Assembly (NCBI RefSeq): GCF_018320785.1
Contig: NC_054865.1
Span: 32,798,398 to 32,862,397 of the forward strand
Direction of reading: 5' to 3'
Source: Cheilinus undulatus
Lineage: Eukaryota > Chordata > Actinopteri > Labriformes > Labridae
DNA length: 64,000 nucleotides
Translations under genes and position numbers: made by a program
The notes under the pieces: generated by a model
Told to the model about the DNA's origin: nothing
Seen by the model: only the letters and a program-made list of their open reading frames with translations
Database searches by the model: none
Shown here: in pieces, positions 24,446-46,397 of the stretch
Layout: each line of letters opens with the position of its first letter
Position numbering within the stretch: the stretch's first letter is position 1

Positions 24446-25993
24446 CTTGCCTGTAAAATGCAAAATATGGCTTTATTATTCCATCTTTGCTTTAAGACTT
24501 AAGAAGATTAAAAGAGTCAAAGCATCGTAATCTTAGCAGTTTCTCCAAAATAATTTAACATGTGAAAGCTGGTGCTACACAGTACGCACTGAGCACTGAT
24601 AAAATGCCTGTATGGTTAGATGTCTAGCATGATAAAGTTCTAATCCCTGAGACACAAATTCAGAGAAATAGCAAAGATGTTAAAACATACTACTTTTAAG
24701 TTGATAATGCAGTTTGAAGATGCAATGTTGAGACAGAGCCTCCCTAAATAGAAACTGTGCTGCAAAATCCTCAAATAAAAACAGAAGGAAAGAGTTGTGT
24801 CTTTTCAGCAGACAAAACCAGGCTGGTTGTGTAAGTTGCTTATTACTGTGGGGGGTCCTCTGTCAATCAGTACTAGATGTGTTACTTCACTGTGGGACAA
24901 AGTATACCACGAACAGCAGACAAGGAAAATTATCATATTACATAAGTCTCTAAAGGTTTATAAGGAAGATCAAATGTTGCAGATTTCTGTGTTCATTGTA
25001 GTCCCTCCTGTATCATGTTGGGAAACACGATTTCTTTTTAATTTGTTTGTTTGAAAAAAGTGACCAACACTTTTCTACATCAGAATTAGCTTATTTGCTT
25101 ACCAAAGTGGACAGTTACTGTTAACCTGTTTAAAGATGTCCACATCTTTAACAGTTTCAGTTAATTTCAATGAAAGGTAACATTAATTAGGCATTAAAGC
25201 CTGTCAAAAGTCAAACAGTCTGTCCATACCGTTAGTTTGTTCTCATTATAGTGGTTATCTTAAAAACCACTAATGCTATACAGTAATTAAAAAAAAGGAA
25301 TTGTTCTTTTGATTCTAATGAGCACAGCCGCCACAACCTATGCAACTATCAGCTCAACAACAAACAAAAGATTGCAATCATTTTTTTGAAGCACTAATGT
25401 TCTCTCATTTCAAAAATATCAAAATTCCAACAAAAGCAGTCCTGCTTTATTTAGGGAAACTGAATTAAACAAAAGTTAAATCCTAATTGTTTTAGTCAAT
25501 TGGATCTCCACATTATAAGTCAATTAAAAAAACTGAACACCAATGATAAGGCCTGGGGATTTTTTTAATTAATGGGCGTGTGTCCAGCTCTGTGGAGCAC
25601 AAATTCTGAATTTCAACTTCAAAAATACTGGTATTAAGGTTTGCTACATGAAACTGAGAAAAAAATCGTCAAGAGATGGTTTATCATTTCATACCAAATT
25701 CTATTCAGCTATGGGAATCTTAGCACCACTGGGCAGAGTACGGGAACGTCATGCAGTAAATACTACAAGGCCCTTGGGTGAGAGGAGCCCACTACACTTC
25801 AACAGGTAGTTATGGTGCAGACAGAGGGGGCAAAGATAACGTTTACCAGAGACGAAATTTCGTGGTGCGCCCCTGTATCGTTTAAATTTGATGCCAAACC
25901 CAACCAGTGCAACTTCAGAGGGTGGCCATAGTTTGTTTTTGCTGAGCACAAATACTACACTTTAAAGTTGAGGAAATAGTAGTTGTAACTTAC

Positions 25994-26070
25994 AGCAACG
26001 TATATCGATCCTTGTTTCCTGGGTACACCACGGTCTAGTCCAGCAAAGTTGTGTTCTCCTAAAAGCGGAA
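25994..26070 (-). other. Probable 5' non-coding exon of the NAT gene
   Basis: On the minus strand a strong donor GTAAGT follows position 25994, pairing with the acceptor just before the NAT start codon. This two-exon layout with an uninterrupted coding exon is usual for vertebrate NAT genes. The 5' boundary is a guess; a hAT element begins at 26081. Confidence 0.45.
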
Positions 26071-26080
26071 CTGTCTCAAA

Positions 26081-26510
26081 TAGTGATGGGAATTTCGCTC
26101 TTTACAGTGATCCGTATCGTTCGGCTCAGCTCAGAAAGAAGAGCCGGCTCTTTCCGCTCCTACACAGCTCTTAATTTGGGAACCACTTTTGCTTCATTTG
26201 GCCTGGAAAATTTAGCAATTTCATGCCATATGATTTGATATTTGTGCTGGTATTTTACTCCAACGATGCTGATTTCTTAAAAATTGATTTTCATTTAGTG
26301 TAACTTTTTTTCAAAATATACTGTCTCCCTCAAAAACCTTGTAGGTCAGATTAAATCTGCTCTCTGGCTCGACTGTATGAAACATCTGATACAAAACATT
26401 AATGTTACATCATCTACTATTTGTCCTTGATGCATGGTGTGCTTGTGGTTTAGTAGTGTGGAGAAAAGATAATCCCTACCAATCAATCGCATAACAAACA
26501 GACACATAAA

Positions 26511-26574
<64 letters not shown>

Positions 26575-26671
26575 CGAAATGATTTAAAACAGCTACCGGG
26601 ATCAAGACCTTATTAGTCACTTTAAAGAGTTGGTTCTTTGAACTGATTCGTTCATGAACGACCCATCACTA
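26081..26671 (+). mobile_element. Young non-autonomous hAT element
   Basis: The ends are TAGTGATGGG and CCCATCACTA (perfect inverted repeat). The octamer GTCTCAAA is identical on both sides (26073-26080, 26672-26679). The interior has GAGCCGGCTC and GTTCATGAAC palindromes near the ends and a long AT microsatellite. At 591 bp with no transposase it needed an autonomous relative to move. It lies between the divergent NAT and kif7 genes, close to the presumed NAT first exon. Confidence 0.88.
26513..26573. repeat. (AT)n microsatellite, about 30 units
   Basis: An uninterrupted AT dinucleotide run inside the hAT element at 26081-26671, so it grew within or was carried by the transposon. Length is likely polymorphic. 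Confidence 0.95.
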
Positions 26672-26679
26672 GTCTCAAA

Positions 26680-27523
26680 CTTTGGGCTCCTCCCCTTCAC
26701 TGCTGAAGTTCCACTCTCCAAAAAACACTCCAGGGTTATCCTGAATCCATAGTGCTACTTCTGATACATTAAAGTAAGTTATTTCCTATTATAAGTGGTC
26801 AAGAATGTACAACCAGTCACTGCATGTGGTTTTATACAAGGTGGAGTTAGGATTTTTTTATTGCAAAACGTCTGAGCTTCTGTAGATCCCGACATCTAGC
26901 CTCATCCTCATGTTTTGATTTTGTTGTCCCGACTGCAGATGGCTAAGGGGCTAACTTTAGCTTAGCACAAGTTTTATAGGAAACAGGCGACCAGACTGGC
27001 TGCTGATGTCGGGACATCCGTTTGTTTTAAAAGCTGGCTGAAGAAATCTAAAAGTTTTCTCCGGGGCGGTTGTAAAGTTATCCTGTGCATTTAGTTTGTA
27101 AGACAGCGGTGAGAGTAGCAATCTAACGTCAACTTGCTAACATGGTCAAAGTAAGGTAGCTTCACTTTGAAGAACTGCTGTGCTTAAAAAGTGATTTATA
27201 TGTGGATTACCATAGCATTTTGAAGAGCGGTCCTATGCATTGAGCCTCCCCAAGTTTGAGGATTTATTTGCATTTAATTTAAAACTTAAGCCACTTAAAT
27301 AGCTTTTACGTAGAAAGGATGTAAAATATAGTGGTCTTCATTTCTCCACACAATTTTAAAATGTATGGAGTGAGCTATCATTTGGGTCATTAGTACAAAG
27401 ATGCCATAACTGTGTTTCTAAATAATGCCAGTGCTAATAATATAGAGTGAGCTTTAAGGAATGTATGTAAGGAATATATTATGATGCTGTAATGTCAGTA
27501 GTATTTGATAACTGGCAAACACA
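26680..27523. other. Candidate kif7 promoter and 5' exon region
   Basis: The coding start of kif7 is preceded by a splice acceptor at 31311-31312, so its first exon must lie upstream. A plausible donor (AGACAGCG then GTGAGA) falls at 27109-27110 in a slightly GC-richer segment. No TATA box or clear CpG island is seen. The assignment is an inference. Confidence 0.25.
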
Positions 27524-30149
27524 CAGTGCCTATAAAGAGTATTCACTCCCTTTGGATGTGTTATCCTTTTATTGATTCAAAGTGAAAACAGATTTCTACA
27601 CAGTTATGTCAGTTTGATAAAAACGTAATGTGAAATATGTGACTGAATAAATATTCACCCCCTTCAAGGCAGTATTTAGTAGATCCACCTTTGGCTGCAG
27701 TCACAGCACTGAGTCTGTATGGAAAGGTCTCAATCAGGCTTGCACTTCTGAACAGTGACATTTCACTCCATGATTCTTTGCTCAAGCTCTGTCAGGTTGC
27801 ACAGGGATCGGGCTTGAACAGCACTTTTCAAGTCCAACCACAAATTCTCTATGGGAATGAGATCTGAGTTTTGACTCGGTCAACCCAGAACATTCACTTT
27901 GTTGTCTGTAAACCATTTCTGTGTAGCTTTTGCTGTATGCTTTAGGTCATTGTCTTGCTGGAAAATAAATCTTCTCCATAGCCGTACATATCTGTATAAG
28001 ATTGTCCTCCAGGATATTTCCTATATTTTGCAGCATTAATGCTTCCCTCTACCTTCACAAGCCTTCTAAGGGTTGGCTGTCGAGAAGCATCTCCACCGCA
28101 TGATGCTTCCCCTGCTATTCTTCACAGTAGCAATGGTGTGTCTATGATGTTATGCAGTTTTTAGGGACAGCCAAACATAGTGTGTTGTCTAATGGCCAAA
28201 AAGTAGGGCCCAACCAATTGATCAGCCTGCCAAATAGGCACCGATGTTAACACTTGTGTTTTTTTGCATTTTAAGAGCAAGCGATAAGACTTGGTTTTAC
28301 TTGGACATGACGTCTGTGTTCTATTAATTATCCAGTAGAGGGCGCTCCAGCCCCTTTCATGTCACACACTCTTACAGCAGCGTGAACTAGTCCAGAGCAG
28401 CTTGGCTGAGTATCAGATTTGTTTAATGGTTTGTCTCGATGGTAAGTTTATAACTAGTTTGTTAAGTTAACAGTAACTCCATATGTTTCTTGTTTCAATT
28501 CAACCCACTTGTCCATGAGTCATTAAGTGCCTTGTTATGTTGGTGAAACTTCTGTTAGCTATCTGAAGTTAGGATAACCTAGCTTAACATTAACTAGCTA
28601 TAAACTTTTGCCGAGTCAGTAACCACATAAAGAACGTAATATTGCAATATCTAACAGTGATATGCTCACTAAGGAAGACACATGCTGCCAGATAGGACCA
28701 GAGTAACACAAACTATGACCAGCAGGGCTTGGGGGGAGTTTGATTCATCATGACTTCAAGGTAAAGAAAGATAGAGGAGAGAAAATGTGAATGCATGTTA
28801 GAGGACATCAAAGAGGTGCATGTCAAATCTACCTGTGACTTTTATGACAGTGCTTATGTACTTACCTATGACCTACATAATAATGAAGTCATCATTTGTA
28901 AATTAACTCACTGACTACTGTATTGGAGACATTGACACCATGTAATAACAACATCTCTACCATGAATTCTATTTGTATATATGTATTTATGTGTGTGTGT
29001 GGGTGTGTGTGTGTTGCTGTTGTCGAAAGAGGTGTTCCTAATATTTTGACCCTCTGTGCATGTGAGTGGGGTTGGAAAAATATCACAGACTCCTCAGTAT
29101 GATGCTCCTCACATCAACACCTACTACCACCTCAATAAGGAGCAAACAGAAGAATTGTCAGCTCTCTGACAGTCATTTTTTAAATTTTATTAATTCACCA
29201 GAAAAAAGTAAAAATTGATCGTCAATCGGCTGATGTATTGGTTATTGTAATTTTTTATTCCTTAATATCGGCATTTGCTCCCAAAAATCCATATCGGTTG
29301 GGTCCCACCAAAATGCACCCTTTTGGTCTCATCAGACTAAAGAACTTTCTTCCACTTGACCATGGAGTCTCCCACATAACTTTTTTGAACTCTAGTCCAG
29401 ATTCGATGAGTTTTCTTCAACTGTGACTTTCTCTTTGCCACTCTTCCATAAAGCTTTGACTGGTGAAGAACCCGGCAACAGTTGTATGCGGCGGCTGAAG
29501 CTTGTAACTCCTTCATAGTTGTCTCGGTGGCCTCTCTCACAAGGCTCCTTATTCACGATTACTCAGTTACTGAGGATGGCCTGATTTAGGCAAATTTACT
29601 CATGTGCCGTATTCCTCCAATTTCTTGATGATGGATTTAACTGAACTCTGGGGAATGTTCAGTGCCTTGGAATTTTTGTTGTATCCATCCCCTGACATAT
29701 ATTTTCAATAACCTTTCTCTGAGTTACTTGGGCTGTTCTTTTGTCTTCATGGTGTAATGGCAGCCAGGAATACTAGTTAATCAGGTACCTGACCTTCCAG
29801 ACACAGGTGTCTATATACTACAATCACTTGAGAACCATTCACTGCACTCAGATGATCCTCATTTTCACTAATTGTTAGACTACTCGCACCACTTAGCTAG
29901 ACCTCTGCTGAATTAGGTCAGTCACTATAAAAGGGGTGAATATTTATGCAGTCACTTAGTTCACCATATACGTATATTCTTTCTGTTTATTTGACATTAT
30001 TTTATAAAATTGTCTTTTCACTTTGACATTGAAGATGTTTTTTGTCATTTTATTTGGTCAAAAAGACAAACTATATTGACCATGATTAACTTATAAAATC
30101 AACAAAAGGGTTAAACAACCCAGTAGATGAATGCTTTTTATTCGCACTG
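27524..30149 (-). mobile_element. Tc1-like transposon interrupted by a hAT element
   Basis: The ends are CAGTGCCTATAAAGAGTATT at the left and, inverted at the right, CAGTGCGAATAAAAAGCATT, both followed by a related TTATCCTTTTATTGATT-like stretch; this is a familiar teleost Tc1 terminal sequence. Removing the 1104-bp insertion at 28204-29307 and one copy of its 8-bp duplication leaves about 1.5 kb, the normal size. The transposase runs on the minus strand and is decayed. At 29337-29540 one reads HQSKLYGRVAKRKSQLKK and GDSMVKWKKVL, typical of the segment before the first catalytic aspartate. Several stops and frameshifts break the frame elsewhere. Confidence 0.85.
28204..29307 (+). mobile_element. 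hAT-like element nested in a Tc1 copy
   Basis: The terminal repeats are TAGGGCCCAACC and, inverted, TGGGACCCAACC. The flanking octamers CCAAAAAG (28196-28203) and CCAAAATG (29308-29315) differ at one base. The host sequence on both sides is Tc1 transposase DNA that would be continuous without it. It is 1104 bp with no transposase recognised. Near the right end CCGATATGG-like units recur, as in non-autonomous fish hAT families. Confidence 0.82.
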
Positions 30150-31312
30150 TATGATGAAAATTTAGTCCACTTATGCTTACAGCACTGTTACTTTCTCATT
30201 GAAAGCAAGCTTGGATGATTGCATGATGCTGTAAGAGTTATATATTTATATAGAATTAAATTAAAAATGAAAACACTATAATTTTTAAGGTTGTATTTAC
30301 TTGTTTTGTACAGTGTAAAGACTAAATTGGAGCTGTGTTATGCTTTATTATTTGTACTGGCTGAGAAGGATGGGATGTTTTTCCAGGAGACATTTGCCAA
30401 TATCGTAGTTTGGCTTAACTGTTCTTACTGAATCATTCTAATTGTTCATTTAAATAGGGCATATTTGCCATAAAACATTTGGTATGACATGGATGCATTG
30501 TCATCTCTATAACTTACCTCAAAGTATAGTGTGTGTGCCACATACTGCATGTGTCCGTTTTTTGAATTGCAATGTTTTTAAATGTAGGATGTCTGGCTCT
30601 ACTTATCAACACACATATTGGCGCTGTTAAAGCTGTTTTGCTTCAGTCTCAATTTGGTGCACAGAATTTGCAAAAAATAAAAGTTTGGGATGTTCCATGC
30701 CGGGTTGATAACAAAATGTGTGTTTTTTATATATCAAAGCATTTAATTGCTTTTATAAAAATATTTTTTAAAGGAGTGAATTCAGTCTTTTGAATGAGTT
30801 TATTGCAAATGTTCTTGCAGTTGATTACACAGCCTTTGTCTCAACATGCATGCAACACCTTTTAGCTTCTGGCTTGCCAAATTGTGAGAATCAAAGGTGT
30901 CCTAAACATTTTAGTTTTAAATTTAACTCATGACGATTTAAATGGTGTCATCATCATTTAAATAAAGTAAGCAATCTTTTAATTATTTCCATTTGTATTT
31001 GATCATTGTTGGTAAATCAATGAACAATTTTTTTAAAGTTAGTGCACTTTAAAAAAAAAAAAAAAATCAACTATGAGTTATTTTATTTCTGTATTTGGCA
31101 AAAAGCAGACATTCCTTTCTGGTTACTCATTTCTCAAATGCCTTGTGTTTACATTTATTGTACCATAAAGACACATACTAATACCCAAAAGTCTTTCTGT
31201 AGTGTTAAGTAAATGGTTCTACAAAATAGTCTCGCTCCCACTCCTCCTTTAGTCATTAACATTACCTGGTAGAAAAATGTTTTGCCTAGCAATTATTTCC
31301 TTTCTCCTCCAG
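30150..31312. other. Upstream/intronic DNA of kif7
   Basis: AT-rich sequence with homopolymer runs (A15 near 31051). Nothing recognisable as exon or bounded transposon. It ends in a polypyrimidine tract and AG at 31311-31312, the acceptor for the first kif7 coding exon. Confidence 0.5.
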
Positions 31313-31358
31313 TGGCCCAAAGATGATCCACACGTAGCAGGAGAACAGTGCAGAAGAA

Positions 31359-41198
<9,840 letters not shown>

Positions 41199-41460
41199 AA
41201 ATGTATTTTGTTACTTTGAAACATTCACATAGATGTTTTTTATCCTGTTTTTGTATTGTACATTAAGGTTTTTTTAACTGAACAAGGACTCCCACTGATT
41301 TTTACATGAAGCACTTTTAATGAGGTCAACTTTGTTTTCATTTCATACAGTATTTTTAGCTATGTGTTTTGTAATAGTTGTGTCAGTCATTTGCATCTAT
41401 GTTAAATAAGGTTCTTTTGCTCTCGAATCGTGTAGACTTTTACCTTTTACAATATTTTAT

Positions 41461-41466
41461 ATTAAA
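41461..41466 (+). terminator. Probable kif7 polyadenylation signal
   Basis: ATTAAA about 260 bp after the kif7 TGA (41196-41198), in AT-rich 3' UTR-like sequence. No AATAAA is closer in the sense direction. Confidence 0.4.
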
Positions 41467-41469
41467 ATG

Positions 41470-42299
41470 ATTTTGATGTTCATACTTACATGCAGTGTGT
41501 TTCCATTTATATTATAAGGTAGAGCTTTTTTTTCTCAGAAAAGGTTTATCTGAAGCTCAAATTTCAACTGCAACTGATAAGACACATAAGAGGAAACATT
41601 TTCTCTCCTCCTTAATCCTTTTTAAATAGACAGGCATGTTGAATGTTATCACAGCTGGTGTAAATGTGGCATGAAAGCTGCTATGAAATGTTAGATTAGT
41701 GTAGGTGTGGTGTGGGTTTCTGTGCAGCTGTGATTGACTTGATTCAAAAACATTACATTTTGTCAGCTCTTAGAGTGATTCAGTTGTATCTTTATCAATC
41801 TTCATATAGTTTTATAGAAAGAAGGTAGTTAAGAGAACTAGTTATACATGTAGAAATAAAGACAGTGGGCTTTAGTTGTAGCTCTAGCTTGCTGACTTAA
41901 TCTAAAATTTAAAGGATTTTGTTTACATCTCCTCAAGTCTCCAAACAAAAGGAGCTCGGAGCATGGCTGTCGTCATTAGATTAAGATGAAATTAGCTAAA
42001 ATTAAAAAAAAAATCCTGACTTTTAAAACAATTTAGAATCCTGATTAACAGGATATTGTCTAAAACCAGTACCACAGCTTTGCCCAATGTTTGATACTGG
42101 CCTGGTTTATGCAAACCAGAGCTTCATTATTGACGTTTCTTATTATGACTGTTTGAGAGCACATGTGTGTCAGAGGCTTTCTTGTCTGTATTTATTGTAA
42201 GTCCATGTTGTCATCCAACTTTGCCTCTTAAGAAATAACCCTAGCATGTCATTTATAGTAAATGGATTTGAGCTTGTCATGTTATTTTCTAGTCTTTAA
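41470..42299. other. Intergenic DNA after kif7
   Basis: Unique AT-rich sequence; no exon, RNA or bounded repeat recognised. Confidence 0.5.
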
Positions 42300-42694
42300 A
42301 GGTGCAGTGTGTAATATTTAGCCAAGTAGCATTTAGCTGAACAAACTTGGTAAAATAAAGCAAAACATTTCTAAGACGGTCTATCTAAATAAGTGTTTAG
42401 TCATCTAAATTCAAAAATAGCTATTTTGAAAAAAAAAACAACAACAACAACAACAACTCAGAATAAACCTTTAATTCATACATAGGGAGGGTCCCCTCCA
42501 TGGATGCCGCCATCTTGGATTTTTATATGTTTCCATGGTAACAGAGGAAAAAAGGATAAATAAAGTTATTGTATTGTATTGTATTCACACTACAGATGCA
42601 CATTAAATTCAACTGGTTGCCACAGTTTCCAGCAGAGAAATGCAATCTAGAACCCACTTCTAGATGTTGATATTCAGTTTTACACACTGCACCT
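42300..42694 (-). mobile_element. MITE of the TTAA family (copy C)
   Basis: The left end is AGGTGCAGTGTGTAATATT, preceded by TTAA (42296-42299). The right end is TTTTACACACTGCACCT, followed by CAAA where TTAA is expected, so that site has changed. The interior matches copy B (7406-7779) in reverse: GGGAGGGTCCCCTCC, then GCCGCCATCTTGG at 42506-42518, a good YY1 core on the minus strand. It includes an ACA run (about 42438-42457) and a TATTG run (about 42567-42585). Non-coding. Confidence 0.78.
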
Positions 42695-44147
42695 CAAAGC
42701 ACCAATTTCAACCACATGACATCTTTACACATTCACATTCACACACTGATTCCAGAGGCTGCAGTTAAAAATATTTTTAAATATTTACAGACGTAACAAC
42801 AGCAGGGGCATTTTGGGGTTTTGTGTCTTGTCCAGGCTTAGATGTTTGACTGCAGGAGCTAGTCTGTAAACCTTCAGACCTTCTGCCTGAGAGATGACAG
42901 GCTGTGCCACTGATCACTGCTGTGAATAATAGCTCAGTAATTCTGTAAGACACATTCTTCATGAAGAAGAATTTATTTCTCTGTAACAGATCCCATAGGC
43001 AGCTTCAACCCTTCTGGGGTGCTGAAGCACCCCCAAATTTTCAGCACCCATAAAAGATAGCGGACATTTCCAAACCACATTTCAAGACCTGGAAGATATT
43101 TTGGTAATATAACTTTTATTTCTCAGCTACTATTTTTATTAAAACGCAGCAATAATGCAATATGTCAACTTATGTGCTATATGTGATGCCTGAAGTTGGC
43201 ATTTATTCAATCGAAAATATCTTGTGGAACAAACTGTTTCTTAGTTTTATTATTGTTAATTTAATAAATGATATCCATATACTTAAACATTTAACTTGTT
43301 TTTTCAGGTGTACTAAACACTTGCAAAGATGTCTACACACCACAGTGTCTTTAGAAACTGAGCACCGCTGAAGTTCTGAATCTAAAATCACCCCGATTGA
43401 TCCTCTCTCCTGTAGCGCAGCACAGAAATTAATGAATTCAGGCGTTTGGGGGGGTGTACACCATTAAAACAGCAGAGGGCAGTAGATCCTCATTTTTTTC
43501 AGTGAGTAGCCTTAAATCCTGTTTTTTCTTGCCTGAAGTGGTCCAAAAGGGTTGGTCAGTATTTTTTCACCTTGCTCTACAACTTCTAAACAAATTTATA
43601 CCAACCTTTAAGGCAAACCAAGCTGACTAAAAGTTTGAGCTGACAAGCTGAAGATTTAAATGTGCGTGCAATACATTCATCAAAATGTGATTTTGATGCT
43701 GGAAAGTTACAGCACTCAAAGAAATGTAATATGGATGAATGCTGATCTCAGGGCATAGTATCAGTTTTTTTCTTCATACTATCTCCAAAAGCTGGCCTGG
43801 CAATATCAGTGTTTTGGACTGGGTTGACCAAACTACAGCAGTGACTTCTGCAGAACTGGCCTGGAGTATCTGCACTTTAATACAGAATGAATTACACTTT
43901 TTACCCTGTCTGATTTCACGTAACTTTTTTAATAAAACAAGTGACGGTAGGATGTCTGATTCCTATGTGTATAAGTAATTTTTAACTGTAATGGGAAAAT
44001 GCAGTTTTCTATGTTATGTAGTCTTTACAGATATGACACACAGATAACTACATCAGCATGACTCATGACCTACTCAGGAGCAGCAGCTCATCTGTTCACA
44101 GGATCATCACAAGGACATTCGTTTGTTTTCTGTGCTTTTTATGTCTG
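42695..44147. other. Intergenic DNA, little recognised
   Basis: Contains a perfect inverted pair GGGGTGCT/AGCACCCC at 43016-43033 and otherwise unassigned sequence. Short open frames show no family resemblance. Confidence 0.4.
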
Positions 44148-44273
44148 AGTAAGAGAAATGAGAAAGAAAAATTGCATTTAATAGAGAAATGAAAAAGAAA
44201 AATTGCATTTAGTAGAGAAATGAGAAAGAAAAATTGCATTTAGTAGAGAAATGAGAAAGAAAAATTACATTTT
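44148..44273 (+). repeat. 31-bp minisatellite, about 4 units
   Basis: The motif ATTGCATTTA recurs at 44171, 44202 and 44233, and a variant (ATTACATTTT) at 44264, exactly 31 bp apart. The rest of the unit is AGTAGAGAAATGAGAAAGAA. Units differ by one or two bases. Confidence 0.9.
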
Positions 44274-45870
44274 CCCATTGCATAACTTTTTAAAAGTAAC
44301 AACACCGTGAGAACATTCTGTACACTCAAAGTCCTTGTGCCTTCATTTTCAAGGACTTGAAAAGATGTCACAATTCAATTTCAAGTACTAAAAAAGCAAA
44401 CATTTTATGCAGTGGGCCACAAACAGCCCACAACACATCCAGAAAAAATGATTACTCTGTAAGTTTAGCTTCAAGCACTGGACTGGGATTGGCCCTGGCA
44501 TTTTGTGGTGCAAACTGGCCCTTTTTTCTCCAGTCAACATGACATAACTGCACTGCTCCCTCATCCCCTGTTCAATGGTCTACTAAAACATTCCCCCAAG
44601 CTACTACAAAGCTGAGTGGTTAATGCCAAAGACAAAGTGATGTGTATTCACTCTTTCGCTAACTCTCTTGTTGTCAGAGGGGCACATGGTGGAAATTAAA
44701 CAGGTAAATATATATACATAATATGAGACTGGCCCCAAAGTGTGTCGGTCAATCCAACACTGTTTGCCTCTGACACAGCCAATCATAGATTAGAATTTTG
44801 GGGTGGCCAATCATTTTCCTATGGTGGCCACCCCCTTGTGTATTGTATGCAAAGAAACACATTAGATTTCTATATTTTGAGGAAAAAAAAATCTAAGAAT
44901 AAATTTACAAGTAGGCTGCCACCGCAATGCAGTGGGTAGTGTCAATGGTTGCATTGTTCTTTCCCCTATGTGTCATTCTCAAAGTCTCTCATTTTAACCC
45001 AAGTGCAGTTTGAGTACAGAGAACAATACAGAAGAGTTACTGTAATTAAATTTACATTTATTTCACCAGGAAAACCTCACTGAGATTAAGAATCCCATTT
45101 ACAAGAGTGTAGAGTGTAATGTAGATCAAGGTGAGTTCAACCAGAAAGATGTGGAAGAAGGACAGTGGAACTGTTTAACATCAATTCCCAGAGTGCATTG
45201 CACAGCAATGACAGATTAAGTTAATCTGTATTTTTCAAATTTTCTCAAAATGTAGAAATAAAGTGTTTATTTGTGCAGCATACACATAGAAGACATTTAA
45301 GTTAATCTAAAAAAGTAAAATACGTCTTATTATGCAGGCTTCCCTTTAACCCCACACACTCTCCTTGCATAGAGATGCCATCAGCTGGTCTTTGTGATTT
45401 GCAATAAATGTATAAGAGCTGGTGAAATTTAAATTATCTGATACTTGAGAATAATTTCAAACACTTTATGTTTTGTTCTCAGAACACATAAAGGCGATTT
45501 TAATTGTTTTATTACCTGCTAAAGTCTCCGTTACCACCACCAGGAGGCGACAAATCAGGTATTTAAAGTTGTATAGAGTATATTGATGTTTAAAGTATGG
45601 AGGTGTGTTTTGTTGTTCGTACATATAAGTTAATTCAGCACTACTTCATAATTTTTATAATTAAATGTAAAAACTCATACAATTAATGGACATTAACAAT
45701 TGTCTTACATGCTAAACAGTCGAACTTTTCATTATAAAATTAAACCATAAATAAAATAACAAATCAATAATTCAGAAAACAAATTCACTATGAAGACAGG
45801 GCTAAAAGAGTGCCAGACACATCTGATTTTGACCAACAATAAAAAAGACGGACATTGAAAGGAAACAATA
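44274..45870. other. Intergenic DNA upstream of the mir-9 locus
   Basis: AT-rich. The segment around 45041-45130 (CCAGGAAAACCTCACTGAGA and following) resembles a dispersed fish repeat I could not classify. No gene seen. Confidence 0.35.
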
Positions 45871-45879
45871 AACTATCTG

Positions 45880-46397
45880 TACATGAACACACCTCCAAAG
45901 CACGCACCTAACGGTACACTCAGGTCGAACGTGATTGGACCCGAGCAACTTGCCGTCGTCATGGCGTCATCACAGCCGGGTGGGAGGATGAGGCGTTCAG
46001 GGAAAAAACGGCAGAGAGGAGGTGAGAAGAGACCACTGGAGGCTGAGTGAGGGGACACACGCGCATCCTCACGAGCTCGGTCACACATGAAGGCCATCCT
46101 GCTCGTCTGAAGGCGCGTGAGCCTGGAAGAAGAAGCACCCTCCTCATCACGGATACAAACACAGCATCCAACAAGGATACCTCACCAACCGCAGCACCCC
46201 GTGGACACCCAGCCTCGAGGAAGCCGGAGTGGGATTTTATCGATCAGATCCACGCGCGCTCACCTGTTTGTCATCGCGTGGCTGTACACAAACTCGCGTG
46301 TCCTCGTGCATATCTGGAGGCTGATAGATGCTACGGAGCGTCCGTGTGGATGTTTTCAGTGTCCGTGTGAGCAGGAGGTGTCTTACACGATGTCAAA
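45880..46397 (+). ncRNA. Predicted CpG-island promoter and first exon of the mir-9-3 host transcript
   Basis: CpG dinucleotides are dense from about 45895 to 46360, in sharp contrast to the AT-rich surroundings. An inverted CCAAT box lies at 45934-45938 and a CRE-like GGCGTCATC near 45963. A strong plus-strand donor (CAAA then GTGAGT) follows 46397. This suggests a transcription start inside the island and a first exon ending at 46397, spliced to the miR-9-containing exon at 47759. A 107-codon open frame (46047-46370) looks like chance in GC-rich DNA. The transcription start and the exon's 5' edge are not determined. Confidence 0.55.

Noticed and set aside
44148-44273. Regular repeats that could suggest a CRISPR-like array
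   Set aside because: The 31-bp units abut with no unique spacers, and the genome is a fish; it is a minisatellite.
46047-46370. 107-codon open frame in the CpG island
   Set aside because: No family resemblance, overlapping alternative frames of similar length, and a position matching the non-coding first exon of a miR-9 host transcript; GC-rich DNA has few stops.
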